Source: Notamacropus eugenii (Eukaryota; Chordata; Mammalia; Diprotodontia; Macropodidae). Taken from it: DNA of 64,000 bases. The position numbers were made by a program, and so were the translations under genes. Within the stretch, counting starts at the first letter, position 1. Every line of letters begins with the position of its first letter. The notes beneath the pieces are model-generated. The model saw only the letters and a program-made list of their open reading frames with translations. It was not told the origin of the DNA and did not search any database. Below are positions 22,504 to 32,639 of the stretch, piece after piece. The stretch covers positions 258,875,008-258,939,007 of the forward strand of contig NC_092872.1 of the NCBI RefSeq assembly GCF_028372415.1. The letters are read 5' to 3'.

Positions 22504-25358
22504 CTATTTATTTCTTTATTTAGTTTTAGTTTTCAACATTCATTTCCACAAGATTTTGAGTTTCCAATTTTCTCTCTATCTCTCCCCTCCTCCCACCCCA
22601 AGATGCTGTGTATTCTGATTACCCCTTACCCCAATTTGCCCTCCCTTCTATCACACCCCTCCTTTCCCTTATCCCCATCTTCTCTCTTTTCTTGTAGGGC
22701 AAGATAGATTTCTGTACCCCATTACCTTGTATTTCTCATTTCCCAGTTACATGCAAAAACAATTCTCAACATTTGTACCAACTTCTCTCTCCTCCCTCCC
22801 CACCCATCCCCACTGAGGAGGCAAGCAATTCAATATAGGCTATATATATGTAGTTATGCAAAAGACTTCCATGATAGTCATGTTATGAAAGACTAACTAT
22901 AATTTCCTCCATTCCATCTTGGTCCCATTTATTCTATTCTCTCTTTTGACCTTGTCCCTCCTCAAAAGTGTTTACTTCTAATTACTCCCTCCTATTTGCC
23001 CTCCCTTCTGTCATCTCCCCCACACCCCACTATCCCTTCTCTCCTACTTCCCTGTAGTGTAAGATGGATTTTCATACCAAATTGAGTGTGCATATTATTC
23101 CCTCCTTAAGTCAAATGTGATGTGAGTAAGCTTCACTTTTTCCCTCTCACCTCTCCCCTTTTCCCCTCCATTGGAAAAACTTTTTCTTGCCTCTTTTATG
23201 AGAGATAATTTTATGAGAGATAATTTGCCTCATTCCATTTCTCCGTTTCTCCTCCCAATATAGTCCTCTCTCTGCCCTTAATTTTATTTTTTTAGATATC
23301 ATCCCTTCCTGTTCAACTTACCCTGTGCCTTGTCTATATGTATGTAATCTCTCCAACTACCCAAATACTGAGAAAAGTCTCAAGAGTTACAAATATTATC
23401 TTTCCATGCAGGAATGTAAACAGTTCAACTTTAGTAAGTCTCATGATTTCTCTTTCCTGTTTACCTTTTCATGCTTCTCTTGATTCTTGTGTTTGAAAGT
23501 CAAATTTTTGTATTCAGCTCTGGTCTTGTCATCAGGAATGCTTGAAAGTCCTCTATTTCATTGAATAATCATTTTTTTCCCCTGAATTATTGTACTCAGT
23601 TTTGTTGGGCAGGTGATTCTTGGTTTTAATCCTAGTTCCTTTCACTTCTGAAATATCATATTCCAAGCCCTTTGATCCTTTAATATAGAAGGTGCTAGAT
23701 TTTGTGTTATCCTGATTGTGTTTCCACAACACTTGAATTGTTTCTTTCTAGCTGCTTGCAATATTTTCTCCTTGACCTGGGAGCTCTGGAATTTGGCTAC
23801 AATATTCCTAGCAGTTTTTCTTCTTGGATCTCTTTCAGGAGGTGATTGGTGGATTCTTTCAATATTTATTTTACCCTCTAGTTCTAGAATAAAAGGGCAG
23901 TTTTCCTTGATAATTTCATGAAAGATGATGTCTAGGCTCCTTTTTTCATCATGACTTTCAGGTAGTCTCATAATTTTTAAATTGTCTCTCCTGGATCTGT
24001 TTTCCAGGTCAGTTGTTTTTCCAGTGAGATATTTCACATTATCTTCTATTTTTTCATTCTTTTGGTTTTGTTTTATAATTTCTTGCTTTCTCATAAAGTC
24101 ATTAGCTTCCATCTGCCCCATTCTAATTTTTAAAGAACTATTTTCTTCACTGAGCTTTTGAACCTTCTTTTCCATTTGGTTAATTCTGCTTTTTAAAGCA
24201 TTGTTCTCCTCATTGGCTTTTTGGACCTCTTTTGCCATTTGGGTTAGTCTGTTTTTGAAAAAGTGATTTTCTTCAGCATTTTTTTGGATCTCCTTTAGCA
24301 AGTTGTTGACTTATTTTTCATGATTTTCTTGCATCACTCTCATTTCTCTTCCCAATTTTTCCTCCACCTCTCTTATTTGATGAAGATCTTTTTGATTCAA
24401 ATCAAAATCTTGATTCAAAATCTTTATTGAGCTTTTCCATGAGCTGAGACTATTGCATATTTATTTTGGAGGTTTTGGATGCAGAAGCCTTGACTTTGAT
24501 GTCTTCCTCTGATGGTATACTTTGTTCTTCCTTATCTGAAAGGGTAGAAGAAAATACCTGTTCACCAAAAAAAGTAACCTTCTATAGTCTTATTTTTTTC
24601 TCCTCTTTTGGGCATTTTCTCAGCCAGTTACTTGATTGTTGAGTCCTTTGTGAAGTGGAGGTTATACTCTAAGGACCTGTAAGTTCTCAGTTCCCCCGAG
24701 GTGGCACAATCAAGGGAGAGGAGTTTACTCCTCTCCTGCCTGGCCTGTGCTCTGGTCTGGGAGCAACCACAAGCCTTTCTGCCCAGGATCTGCGAGTAGG
24801 GTTCCCTCTCCACAATTGCCTCCAGCTCCACCATGCCAGTGTTCCTCCTCACCCTAGGACTGCCACTCAGGGCTGAGATCTCGATCTGCCACTTCATTCC
24901 CCCGGGGCCTTTAGGTTGAGGGCTTCTAAAATGGATGCTGCTGCCTCAACTACTGCCGCTACCCTGGGGCTGAGGCCAGACCAGGTTCCCTTCTCATCTA
25001 GATGAAATAGCTTTCTCACTGTCCTTTGAAGCTGTCTTTGGCTGTTGTGGGTTGAGGAATCTGGGAACTGCAGCTGCTGCCTGTTATTCCATGCCCTGAA
25101 GCCTGCTCTAGTCCTGTGCTGCACAGCCAAGGCTGGATTGCTGTCTGTGGGCTGCGCTCCACTCTGAGCCGCATGCGATAGACCTTTCCTGTCAGCCTTC
25201 CAGGCTGTCTTGGGCTGGAAATCTCTTTCACTCTGTTGTTTTGTGGCTTCTGCTGCTCTAGAATCTGTTTAGAGTCATTTTTTAATAGGTATTTTATGGG
25301 CTTTTGGGGTAGAGCTAGAGTAGGTCCATCTTTTATTCAGCCATCTTGGCTCCACCCC
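22504..25358 (-). mobile_element. Full-length half-L1 (HAL1-type) element in the last PPA1 intron
   Basis: A 2.85-kb antisense insertion is flanked by a perfect 12-bp target-site duplication, AGATTCTAATCA, at 22,492-22,503 and 25,359-25,370. On the - strand it has a ~1-kb leader beginning near 25,350. An L1 ORF1-like frame follows (219 residues visible at 24,301-23,642) with a coiled coil, an RRM-like 'NLKIMRLPESHDEKRSLDII' segment and a C-terminal domain ending near 'AWNMIFQK'. A ~1.1-kb purine-rich 3' region and a TATTT-type tail complete it. There is no endonuclease or reverse transcriptase frame, which defines HAL1. The right end is 21 bases from the last exon. Confidence 0.88.
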
Positions 25359-25391
25359 AGATTCTAATCATTTTTTTCTTTCTCAATACAG

Positions 25392-25423
25392 TCGACAAGT
25401 GGTTTTATTACCAGAGCAACTAA
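25392..25423 (+). CDS. PPA1: PPA1 last coding exon (32 bp coding plus stop)
   Basis: This exon completes the Val codon and encodes DKWFYYQSN followed by TAA at 25,421-25,423, about residues 280-289. Human ends VDKWFHHQKN. The acceptor AATACAG is preceded by a pyrimidine tract. All nine exons in the window sum to 747 coding bases, that is 248 residues plus stop, equal in length to human residues 42-289 as I recall that sequence. Confidence 0.95.
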
Positions 25424-25750
25424 CAGCCCTTCAGGAGGACCAGCCAGCATTGCTGCATTCCCTTGATCAGGAATTCTAGATTCCAAAGTCGTAGCTTTGT
25501 ACTGGAGAGCTTTGAAGAGGCAGCTTCATTGAAGCCAAATTCCATGTTAACTAGTTGTGTCTGTCCACAATATCCGTCCTCCCAAGAGCAGTTTCTCCCT
25601 ATCCCAACCTGCATAACAACCATTGGGTCTCCAGGTCCTGGCTGGAGAGAATTGGAAAGCCATTTGTGGAGAGCTAGATGTGCAGAAGCAAGCATGCTTT
25701 GGGTGTATGTGTTTACCATATGGAAGGAAATAAAATTATTTTGCTGAAGC
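25424..25750 (+). other. PPA1: PPA1 3' untranslated region
   Basis: About 325 bases follow the stop codon without any interspersed repeat, unlike the DNA on both sides. The end is placed about 15-20 bases after the AATAAA signal; the exact cleavage site is an estimate. A T-rich run follows at 25,770. Confidence 0.75.
25729..25734 (+). terminator. PPA1: PPA1 polyadenylation signal AATAAA
   Basis: A canonical AATAAA lies 306 bases after the stop codon. A GT-rich stretch (25,750-25,778) follows, as expected for a downstream element. Confidence 0.8.
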
Positions 25751-27300
25751 TGAGTTGGAGAGAATGGGTTGTTTTTTTTTAACCCCAAAACATCTGAAAT
25801 AAAACACTTGCCAGGCAAGCACAGGTGTTCCTGTTTGACAGGATTTCCTGATTTTGTTTTCTACAATGTTCATCCTAAAATTCACCTTGTAATTAAAAAT
25901 GGAAAGCTGTGTGGTGATCGAGTAAGCCTTGGTGAGACTGACCCAGAGGAGGCGTAGGTGACATGGGTTACCTGGGCAGCCAGAAAAGAAGGTGGGGTCA
26001 GTCATGTTACACTCTGTAGGCAATTAAATCCAACATTAACATCCTCCTTGACCTGGAGTCCGAGTTATGGCAGTGTGAGTTAAAGGAGTCTTCTGCCGTG
26101 GGATTCATTAAGGCCTAGGTTTGTATCCTGCCCTGTTACTCAATAACTGACATCTACCCTGAGCCTGTTTGTTCATCTGTAAAATGAGGGTGAGGATGAC
26201 AGCAGCACCTACATCACGGGGCTCCAAGGACCAAAAGAGATAATTGACATTAAGCTTGGCAAACCTTCTAGTAGGATAAAAAAATTCATCCCCCTGGAAC
26301 AGGAGGAAACCGAAAAATTAAGGCCTGTGCCTGTACACAACCGGGACAGAGCCTGCCGACCCTTAGCTACAGCTTAGATACACCTTAAATACACCTTAGA
26401 ATTTGTGTGTGAAATGAACAAACTTAGTTACCCAGGAACTAGGTTCTAGGTTAAGGTAGACAGAAGCTTAATCCAGTAGACTGCCCAGTGCTACGTTGCT
26501 GCCCACCAAACATGGGCATTTTGGATGGGTCCTCCAGAAACGTGGCCCCTGAGCCAGATTTAAAAGTAATTGAGAAATGCTGAACCGAAAATACGGTAGA
26601 ACATAGATAATGTGAATGTAAGGTTTTCTAAGTCAGCATGTGGGTTGGAGTTTGCTGCTCTGGAGAATTGATAGGGCCAGGGAAGAACTTTGAAGGATAA
26701 GCGAGGAGGAAGGCGGGGCGGAAGGACTTTGGTCTGGCCCACCTAAGGACTCCCCTCACCTGTGAGATCCTCCAGTGTATGATGAGGAGTGTTCTGCCCT
26801 GCCCATCCTTAGGAAGCTGGCAGTGTAGTCTGTCAAGAACGTGTTCTAGGTAGAATTGAATTGCTAAGTCAAATCAATTTTATTTCAAATGTTTCCCTCA
26901 TCATTAACACCTTGGTAATGGCTGCTGCCACTTCACATTTCTTCACAAAAACCCTGTGAAGTAGCACATGCAAGTATTTATTGTCTCTGTTTTACATGTG
27001 AGGAAACTGAGGCAGCATGGAGTAATGGACAGAATGCTGAGCTGGAAGTCAGGAGAATCTCGGTCCAGAGCTTGCTTCAGACACTTACTAGCAATAGTTT
27101 AGGCTTTCCTCAGTTTCTTCATCTGTAAAGGAAGGAAAATGGGGCTCGAAGCTTGCTTCCAGCTCTAAATCTATGGTCTTAGGAAGCACAGAAATAAGGT
27201 GATGTCTCAGGTATCTGATATCTGGGGATGCACAGGGACTTCAGTTGTAAATGCAGGTCTTTGACTGCCAATTCTGTTCTTTCCATGATGCCATGATGTC
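25751..27300. other. Intergenic DNA with MIR remnants
   Basis: A sense MIR lies at about 26,095-26,270, with 'gtttgttcatctgtaaaatg' and 'aggacagcagcacctaca'-like parts. Another MIR-type core lies at about 26,985-27,180, with 'gaggaaactgaggcagcatg' and 'agtttcttcatctgtaaagg'. I see no coding potential. Confidence 0.55.
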
Positions 27301-27309
27301 TTCCACATT

Positions 27310-27605
27310 ATCAGGCAGCAAGTATTAAACACCTACCATGTGCTAGTCACTAGGGATACAGGGACAAAAATTATACAGTCTTTGCCTTCACTGAGCTAAC
27401 ATGGGGGAAGATATGTGCATCCATGTACAGACATACATATGTGTAAATGACATGCAGGTAGATGGGGGGCATTAGGAGCAGGGGAGGATAAAGAAAGGCA
27501 TTATATAAATGGGGCCATTTGATCAGTTTTAAAGGAATCAAAATTCTGAAGTGAAGGAATTATGGGCATGCCAGTGCAAAGGTGCAGAGATGGAACTTTT
27601 CAAAT
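27310..27605 (+). repeat. Longer SINE copy (family of 8,190)
   Basis: 'gtattaaacacctaccatgt', 'agtcactagggatacaggga' and 'gtctttgccttcactgagct' match the short copies. The homology continues through an A/G-rich 3' extension that also appears in the copy at 29,775. Confidence 0.6.
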
Positions 27606-28199
27606 TTTTAAAAAATCTTTTTTCTTATTAAACCATTTTTCAAAGGGTTGGTCTGGACCTTGGAGTTGGAGTGGAGAGGGGGACCAGTAGAGAACTGAAA
27701 TAGAGACCTCCCTTTAATTTCTTAATTTTAATGAGATTTGGCTTTAATAAATAAAGCATACCCTTCTCATTTCCTTTTCTTCATACTCCCCTTCTTGCTT
27801 TATCAAAAACCAGCCCAGGAACCGTTATAGTAAGAGCAAGAGGAAACCTGGCCTCCCCAGAGATAAAGGTAGCAAGAGGAAGCCTTCATTTGCAGACTGG
27901 GGAAGTCAGGAACAATTGGGTGATGAGTTCAGTTCAAAAATAACGAATTCTGTCTTGGACATATTAACTCTAAGATGTCTATGGAACATCCAGTTTGAGA
28001 TATCCAGTAGTTGGAGATGGGAGACTAGAGGTCTAGAGACAGATAAGGGCTGGATAAACAGGTCTGAGAATCATCTTTAGAGGAGTGACAATTGAATCCT
28101 TCCTAAAATGTGGTGCCCCCACTTAACACATGTTAATACCCAGTTTATGAACTGATGCCATTCTAAACGTTAATTACATAGTGCTCAGCTCCCTTGTTT

Positions 28200-28412
28200 T
28201 TGAGATGAGCAGGGAAATGTCTTCCTTGAAGTGACACCGGAAATGACATAAACATAATTTGAATCCAGGTCCTTTCCCCCATATGCAGAGCTCTCCACTC
28301 AAGTGGGTTAAGTGACTTGCCCAGGGTCACACAGCTAATTAAGTGTCCGGGCTGGATTCAAAATCAGGGCTCTAAGCGCAGTGCATTATGGCGCCACCTA
28401 GCTACCCCTTCA
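28200..28412 (-). repeat. CORE-SINE, antisense
   Basis: 'gttaagtgacttgcccaggg' and 'tcacacagctaattaagtgt' lead to the end motif 'gcgccacctagctacccc', a recurrent 3' motif of marsupial SINE copies. Confidence 0.7.
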
Positions 28413-28724
28413 TAATCTACACTGATAATAACTAGCCGTGACAGCAAGAAACCCCAAATCTCAGTTGCTTGCGGTTGCCCTTTACTCAGGGGGACTTAAC
28501 AGCATTGCCCGCTGACTCCAGTTAGAACTCTCTATGCCCTCACAGTGTCTGGTTACGTGGCTTCCATTTCCATCCTTGTTGAACACAGGTTGTTCTGAGC
28601 TGCACCTGGCCTCTCTGATGGTCACACCGGCATTATAAGGACCTTGAGTGAACTGTCCCACAAACAACTAGGTCAATAAATACCATTCTGGGAACCTCAG
28701 TTTGCAATTCTATTTGGGGAGGTA

Positions 28725-28815
28725 TTAGAATAAATAGATCTAGGATCTAGAATAAATAAGGATAGACTTAAATCTAGAATGAATACATTTAAAGTCTAGA
28801 ATAAATAAGAATGTT
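28725..28815. repeat. Imperfect tandem repeat of a TCTAGAATAAATA unit
   Basis: Four imperfect copies of an AT-rich 'ctagaataaata'-like unit follow each other in about 90 bases. An antisense SINE core lies further right at about 28,960-29,060. Confidence 0.6.
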
Positions 28816-29271
28816 TGGTAATTAATAAGAAATCAGAACAAGGTGTGGTCTCCTGGACACTCTCTGGCTTGCTCTTTGTGGTTTTTACCCAAAGGTAAAG
28901 GGACAGAGCCAGGAGCCAGGCAGAATGATGATTCAAAGAGATTTCAGCAGCCTTTGGGTGTAGTTTCATTTTACAGGTGAGGAAACTGAGGTCCATCACT
29001 TAAGTAGTAGTTGACAGAGCTGGGATTCCATCCCCCCAGATCATTTGTCTTCAAATCTAGGGCTGTCTTCACTAGTCATCACTATCACTGCCTCCACCTA
29101 AGCAGAAATTGTGACTTCCTTCTACCAAATGTGAGTGTGGACTGAATCACATTCTTAGTAAGAGGCCAAGAATGCAAGTGACAAAGATGAAGAAAGTGAT
29201 GATAATAGAAATGAATAAAACATCTCTATTTGAATGGAAGGAAATTTTTAAAAAATCCATCTTTTCACAGT

Positions 29272-29308
29272 GAATATATATATATATATATATATTATAA
29301 TATATATT
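29272..29308. repeat. (TA)n simple repeat
   Basis: A TATATA run of about 35 bases with one interruption. Confidence 0.9.
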
Positions 29309-29769
29309 TACAGTGACAATTTTATGGAATTTTTTCCAGGTTACACCTACATGTATTTTTTCCTTCCAAAGGAAATCTCTCATTTCCTGGGGTGTGACCC
29401 ATGGCCAGAGCAATCGGAGTTATGAACTCTTGATTTCACTTGCTTTCTATTTTCCAGGTACATGCTTTTGGCCCACAAATACTCTCGTAAATAATATTAG
29501 CATCATACAGATGACTAATGGGCACAACTCAGGACTGTCCCTCCTACCACCCCTTGGCATTTCTAACTCATTAAACATGCCTGTATCCACAAAGGTCAGC
29601 TCCAGTTTCAGAACAATTAATTAAGGAAGTACACATATCACCGGTCAAAAGTCTTCTGTGATCCCTATCAGACATGAGCCTCAGTGGTCCTGGTCACAGC
29701 TTAGAGCTAGAAAGGGCCTTACTGAACATGTCAACCTCATTTTATAGAGTGGGAAATTGAGGCAGCAGC

Positions 29770-30095
29770 AAGAGTCCATAAACACTCATTAAATACTTAC
29801 TATGTGCCCAACACTGGGCTGGGGAAATGGCAGGTGGGATAAAAGCCTTTCCCTGAAGGAGCTTTCAGTCCACTGGAGGAGATGACAGGCAAACACTAAT
29901 GTACAAACAAGATATACAGGGGAAATTGTGGGTCATCTCAAAGAGAACGCATGAGTAGTAAAGAGGGCCAGGAAAGGCTTCCCATATAAGTGGGGTTTTA
30001 ACTGGGACTTAAAGGAAGCCCATGAAGCTAGAGGTAAGGATGAGAAGGGAGGGCCCTCCAGGTGTGAGGAAGCAGAGAGCCAGTAAATGTGCAGC
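29770..30095 (+). repeat. Longer SINE copy (family of 8,190)
   Basis: 'aacactcattaaatacttac', 'tatgtgcccaacactgggct' and 'cctgaaggagctttcagtcc' are followed by the same extension as the 27.3 kb copy, with 'aggaaaggcttcccatataa'. Confidence 0.65.
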
Positions 30096-30767
30096 ACCTG
30101 GGGGCACCCATGCCCCCTTACCTCAGTTGTCCTGTGAACTCATTTTTTAAAATCTAGAAATAATAAGAAATTCCACTTCTCTAGACCAAAAGCTTCTGCA
30201 GACTTTTCCTTTGAGGGATGTGGTTAGAACAAAAGCCAAGGTCTTTCTTAGGGAAATAGATGGATGGTGAAAACCAAGCAGCAGGTGCTGGAGCCAGCTT
30301 TAACGGGGTCAATTGCTGAATAGTCAGTGTGAGCTTTTATACCTAAGAAATCAGCAAACTAGAATTTATAAACTGATGGAGAAAATGTTAGTCATGCAAA
30401 TTAAACTTAGAAGCTTGTTAACTGCACATTGTTTCTCCTGGTTATTAATTATTTGCCATTGTAGCCCAGAACTGGAGATAACCTCTTAAGCTTCAACATG
30501 GACTCTGGCCCATAGTGGACCTGAGGTGCTGGGTACCTCTCATCTCAGGCTTTGCTTTCAATCTGGCTTATGGTATTGCCTGGCACTATCACAAAGAACT
30601 GCAGGAGTCTTGGCTCTGGAGCCTGGCAGCTCCCAAGTGTGATCTGAGCCATAAGGGCCAGACTCTCAACTCCTCTGGCCAATTCACTGGACCAGCCACA
30701 GCTGGAATCTGACCTGGGGATGGTGCCATAAGCTTTTGATGCAAGATGCCTTTGTCAACGTGGAGGT

Positions 30768-30990
30768 GGAAGAGGGAGAAAGAGAGAGAAATCTCCTTCT
30801 CTCTGCTGGAAGGCCAAGGAAGAAACAGAACTGGGGGTTGCAGGGAGAGGCAGAGAGAGCGGGGAGAGAGAGGGAGAGACAGAGACGAAGACAGAGAGAG
30901 ACAGAGACGAAGACAGAGAGAGACAGAGAAAGAGACAGAGATAGAAAGAAAATGATGAAGAAAAAGAGAGAGATAGAGAGGAGAGAGCCT
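30768..30990 (+). repeat. GA-rich low-complexity tract with a 22-bp tandem unit
   Basis: This is a purine-rich tract of GAGA and GAGACAGA units. At about 30,878-30,928 a 22-bp unit starting ACAGAGACGAAG occurs twice in perfect tandem. The open frames across it on both strands are compositional artefacts. Confidence 0.9.
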
Positions 30991-31319
30991 CTCCATAATT
31001 CTTAGCTGCGTACACAAGAGTTTGTCCTCCATACTGCTCAGTGGTCAGTATCCTTTGACCCAGCCTCCAGTTACAGGCACACACAGGGGCCAAGCAGAAG
31101 TTGGCCACCAAGTCTTCTCAGCCATTCAAAGTCTCCTCAAGGAGTTTAGTCACAGAAGGGAGGAGAGACATGGAACAATACCCAACATCTGTCACTTAGT
31201 CTAAAGCCAATATAGCTGTCCATCCCTTGGAGCCAGACAACATATTCCAAGGGATCCCTCCTGCTCTGTGTATGTGACCAGCATTAGGCTTTGAGCAGCA
31301 TCCCACAATTCCTAGTCAT

Positions 31320-31460
31320 AATTAGAACTCTGCCTCGGTTTCCACATCCATAAAATGGGGATAATAATAGCACCTACCTCCCAGGTTTGAAGCAAGGATC
31401 AAAGGGAATAATAATTATAAAGCGCTTGGTACATAATAGGTGTTTAATAAATGCTTGTTT
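31320..31460 (+). repeat. MIR-family SINE, sense
   Basis: 'ctgcctcggtttccacatcc', 'aaaatggggataataatagc' and 'aataggtgtttaataaatgc' give the 3' half of a MIR in order. Confidence 0.75.
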
Positions 31461-31663
31461 CCTCCTTCCATGAATCCTTTAAGACTAATACAGACATCGA
31501 AATCATGGAAGTGTCTTTGGTAATGATCCTGAATCCCAAAGAGAAGGAGTTCATACAGTTAGTTTATCACAGAGTTGGGACTCATGTCCACCTCTCCCAT
31601 CTCCCTGTTAAATGCTTAGGTCCTTCTGAAATATTCCCACTCCCTTCTCCCACCTTCCCCTAA

Positions 31664-31866
31664 AACAAGGATTCTTAAGCTGGGGATATCTTTCAGGGGG
31701 TCTGTGAACTAGGATGGAAAAAACATTGCATCTTTATTTTCACGAACCTTTCATTGATATTCAACATTTCCTTCAGTTATTTAAAAACGTGATCCTGGAA
31801 AGGGTCCATCTGCTTCACCAGACAATAAAGGGACCCATGATACCGAAAAGGTGAAGAACCGCCCCC
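31664..31866. mobile_element. Short terminal-inverted-repeat element (old non-autonomous DNA transposon?)
   Basis: The left end reads 'aaggattcttaagctgggga' and the right end 'aaaaggtgaagaaccgcccc', which are roughly inverted copies of each other. The same design occurs at 53,597-54,094 and partly at 58,165-58,295. The length and internal AT-rich part are similar in the three. I cannot assign a named family. Confidence 0.45.
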
Positions 31867-32221
31867 ATCCAAGAGCTTCTTTGGTCTTCACCTCCACGAA
31901 AATGATAATGATAACAATACATAGAAAAAAATTTAAATGAGGAATCTGAAAACTCTAGTTCCTATCTGAGAGTCTTCAAAAAGAAAATCTAGACTAGGTT
32001 ATTGGAAAATGTCTTGGGATGGAACTCTATTATAGAAAAAAAAATTTTTTGTGTGTATTTATTTTGGATCTATCCTGTGGACTTGTAAACTGAAATAAAA
32101 TAGACTTAGGAGGCCCCCTGCTGTTGTGCAAGAATCATTCCAACTGAAGGGGAAATGAGTTGGCCTTGGCTATTTTTTGAGCCAGCCTCTGCAACCACCA
32201 TTCTGGGAAGCCACTTCTCCC

Positions 32222-32313
32222 TCCCTCTTTTCTTCCTTCCTTCTTTCCTTCCTTCCTTCCTTCCTTCCTTCCTTCCTTCCTTCCTTCCTTCCTTCCTTCC
32301 TCCCTTCCTTCCT
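32222..32313 (+). repeat. (TTCC)n simple repeat
   Basis: About 85 bases are almost pure TTCC units, giving a strict polypyrimidine tract. Confidence 0.97.
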
Positions 32314-32639
32314 GTTCCTCACATTTTTCTCCCCTCCACATATTCACAGATCCTTCCACCAACTTTCCCTGCTGTTCCTCACACAACCCTCCACCTGGGG
32401 ACCTTATGCCTTTGCTTGTCCTATCTGCCTTGAGTGCTCTCTCTTTCCTCTTCTCAGCCTGGTCTTTCCTACTTCAGATCCCAGGCTGGAATGCCAATGG
32501 GAGTGGTGGGGGTCAATGAGATTGCTAAGGAAGAGAAGATGGAGCCAGAAGGTAAGAGGAACAGGGACAGACCTCAGGGGAGCACACACATTGATGGCTG
32601 CTTCTAAAAAGGCTGAGGAGCCGCGATGGGCAGTAGAAA

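Noticed and set aside
6184..25423. PPA2 (mitochondrial pyrophosphatase) as identity of the split gene
   Set aside because: [28 protein letters not shown] and the VDKWF end match PPA1. PPA2 differs at each of these.
6184..25423. Processed pseudogene
   Set aside because: The coding blocks are separated by introns with proper splice sites and matching phases, with no stop or frameshift.
30589..31111. Open frames of 118-147 codons in the GA-rich region
   Set aside because: They are Leu-Ser or Arg-Glu repeats due to composition. No splice or homology support.
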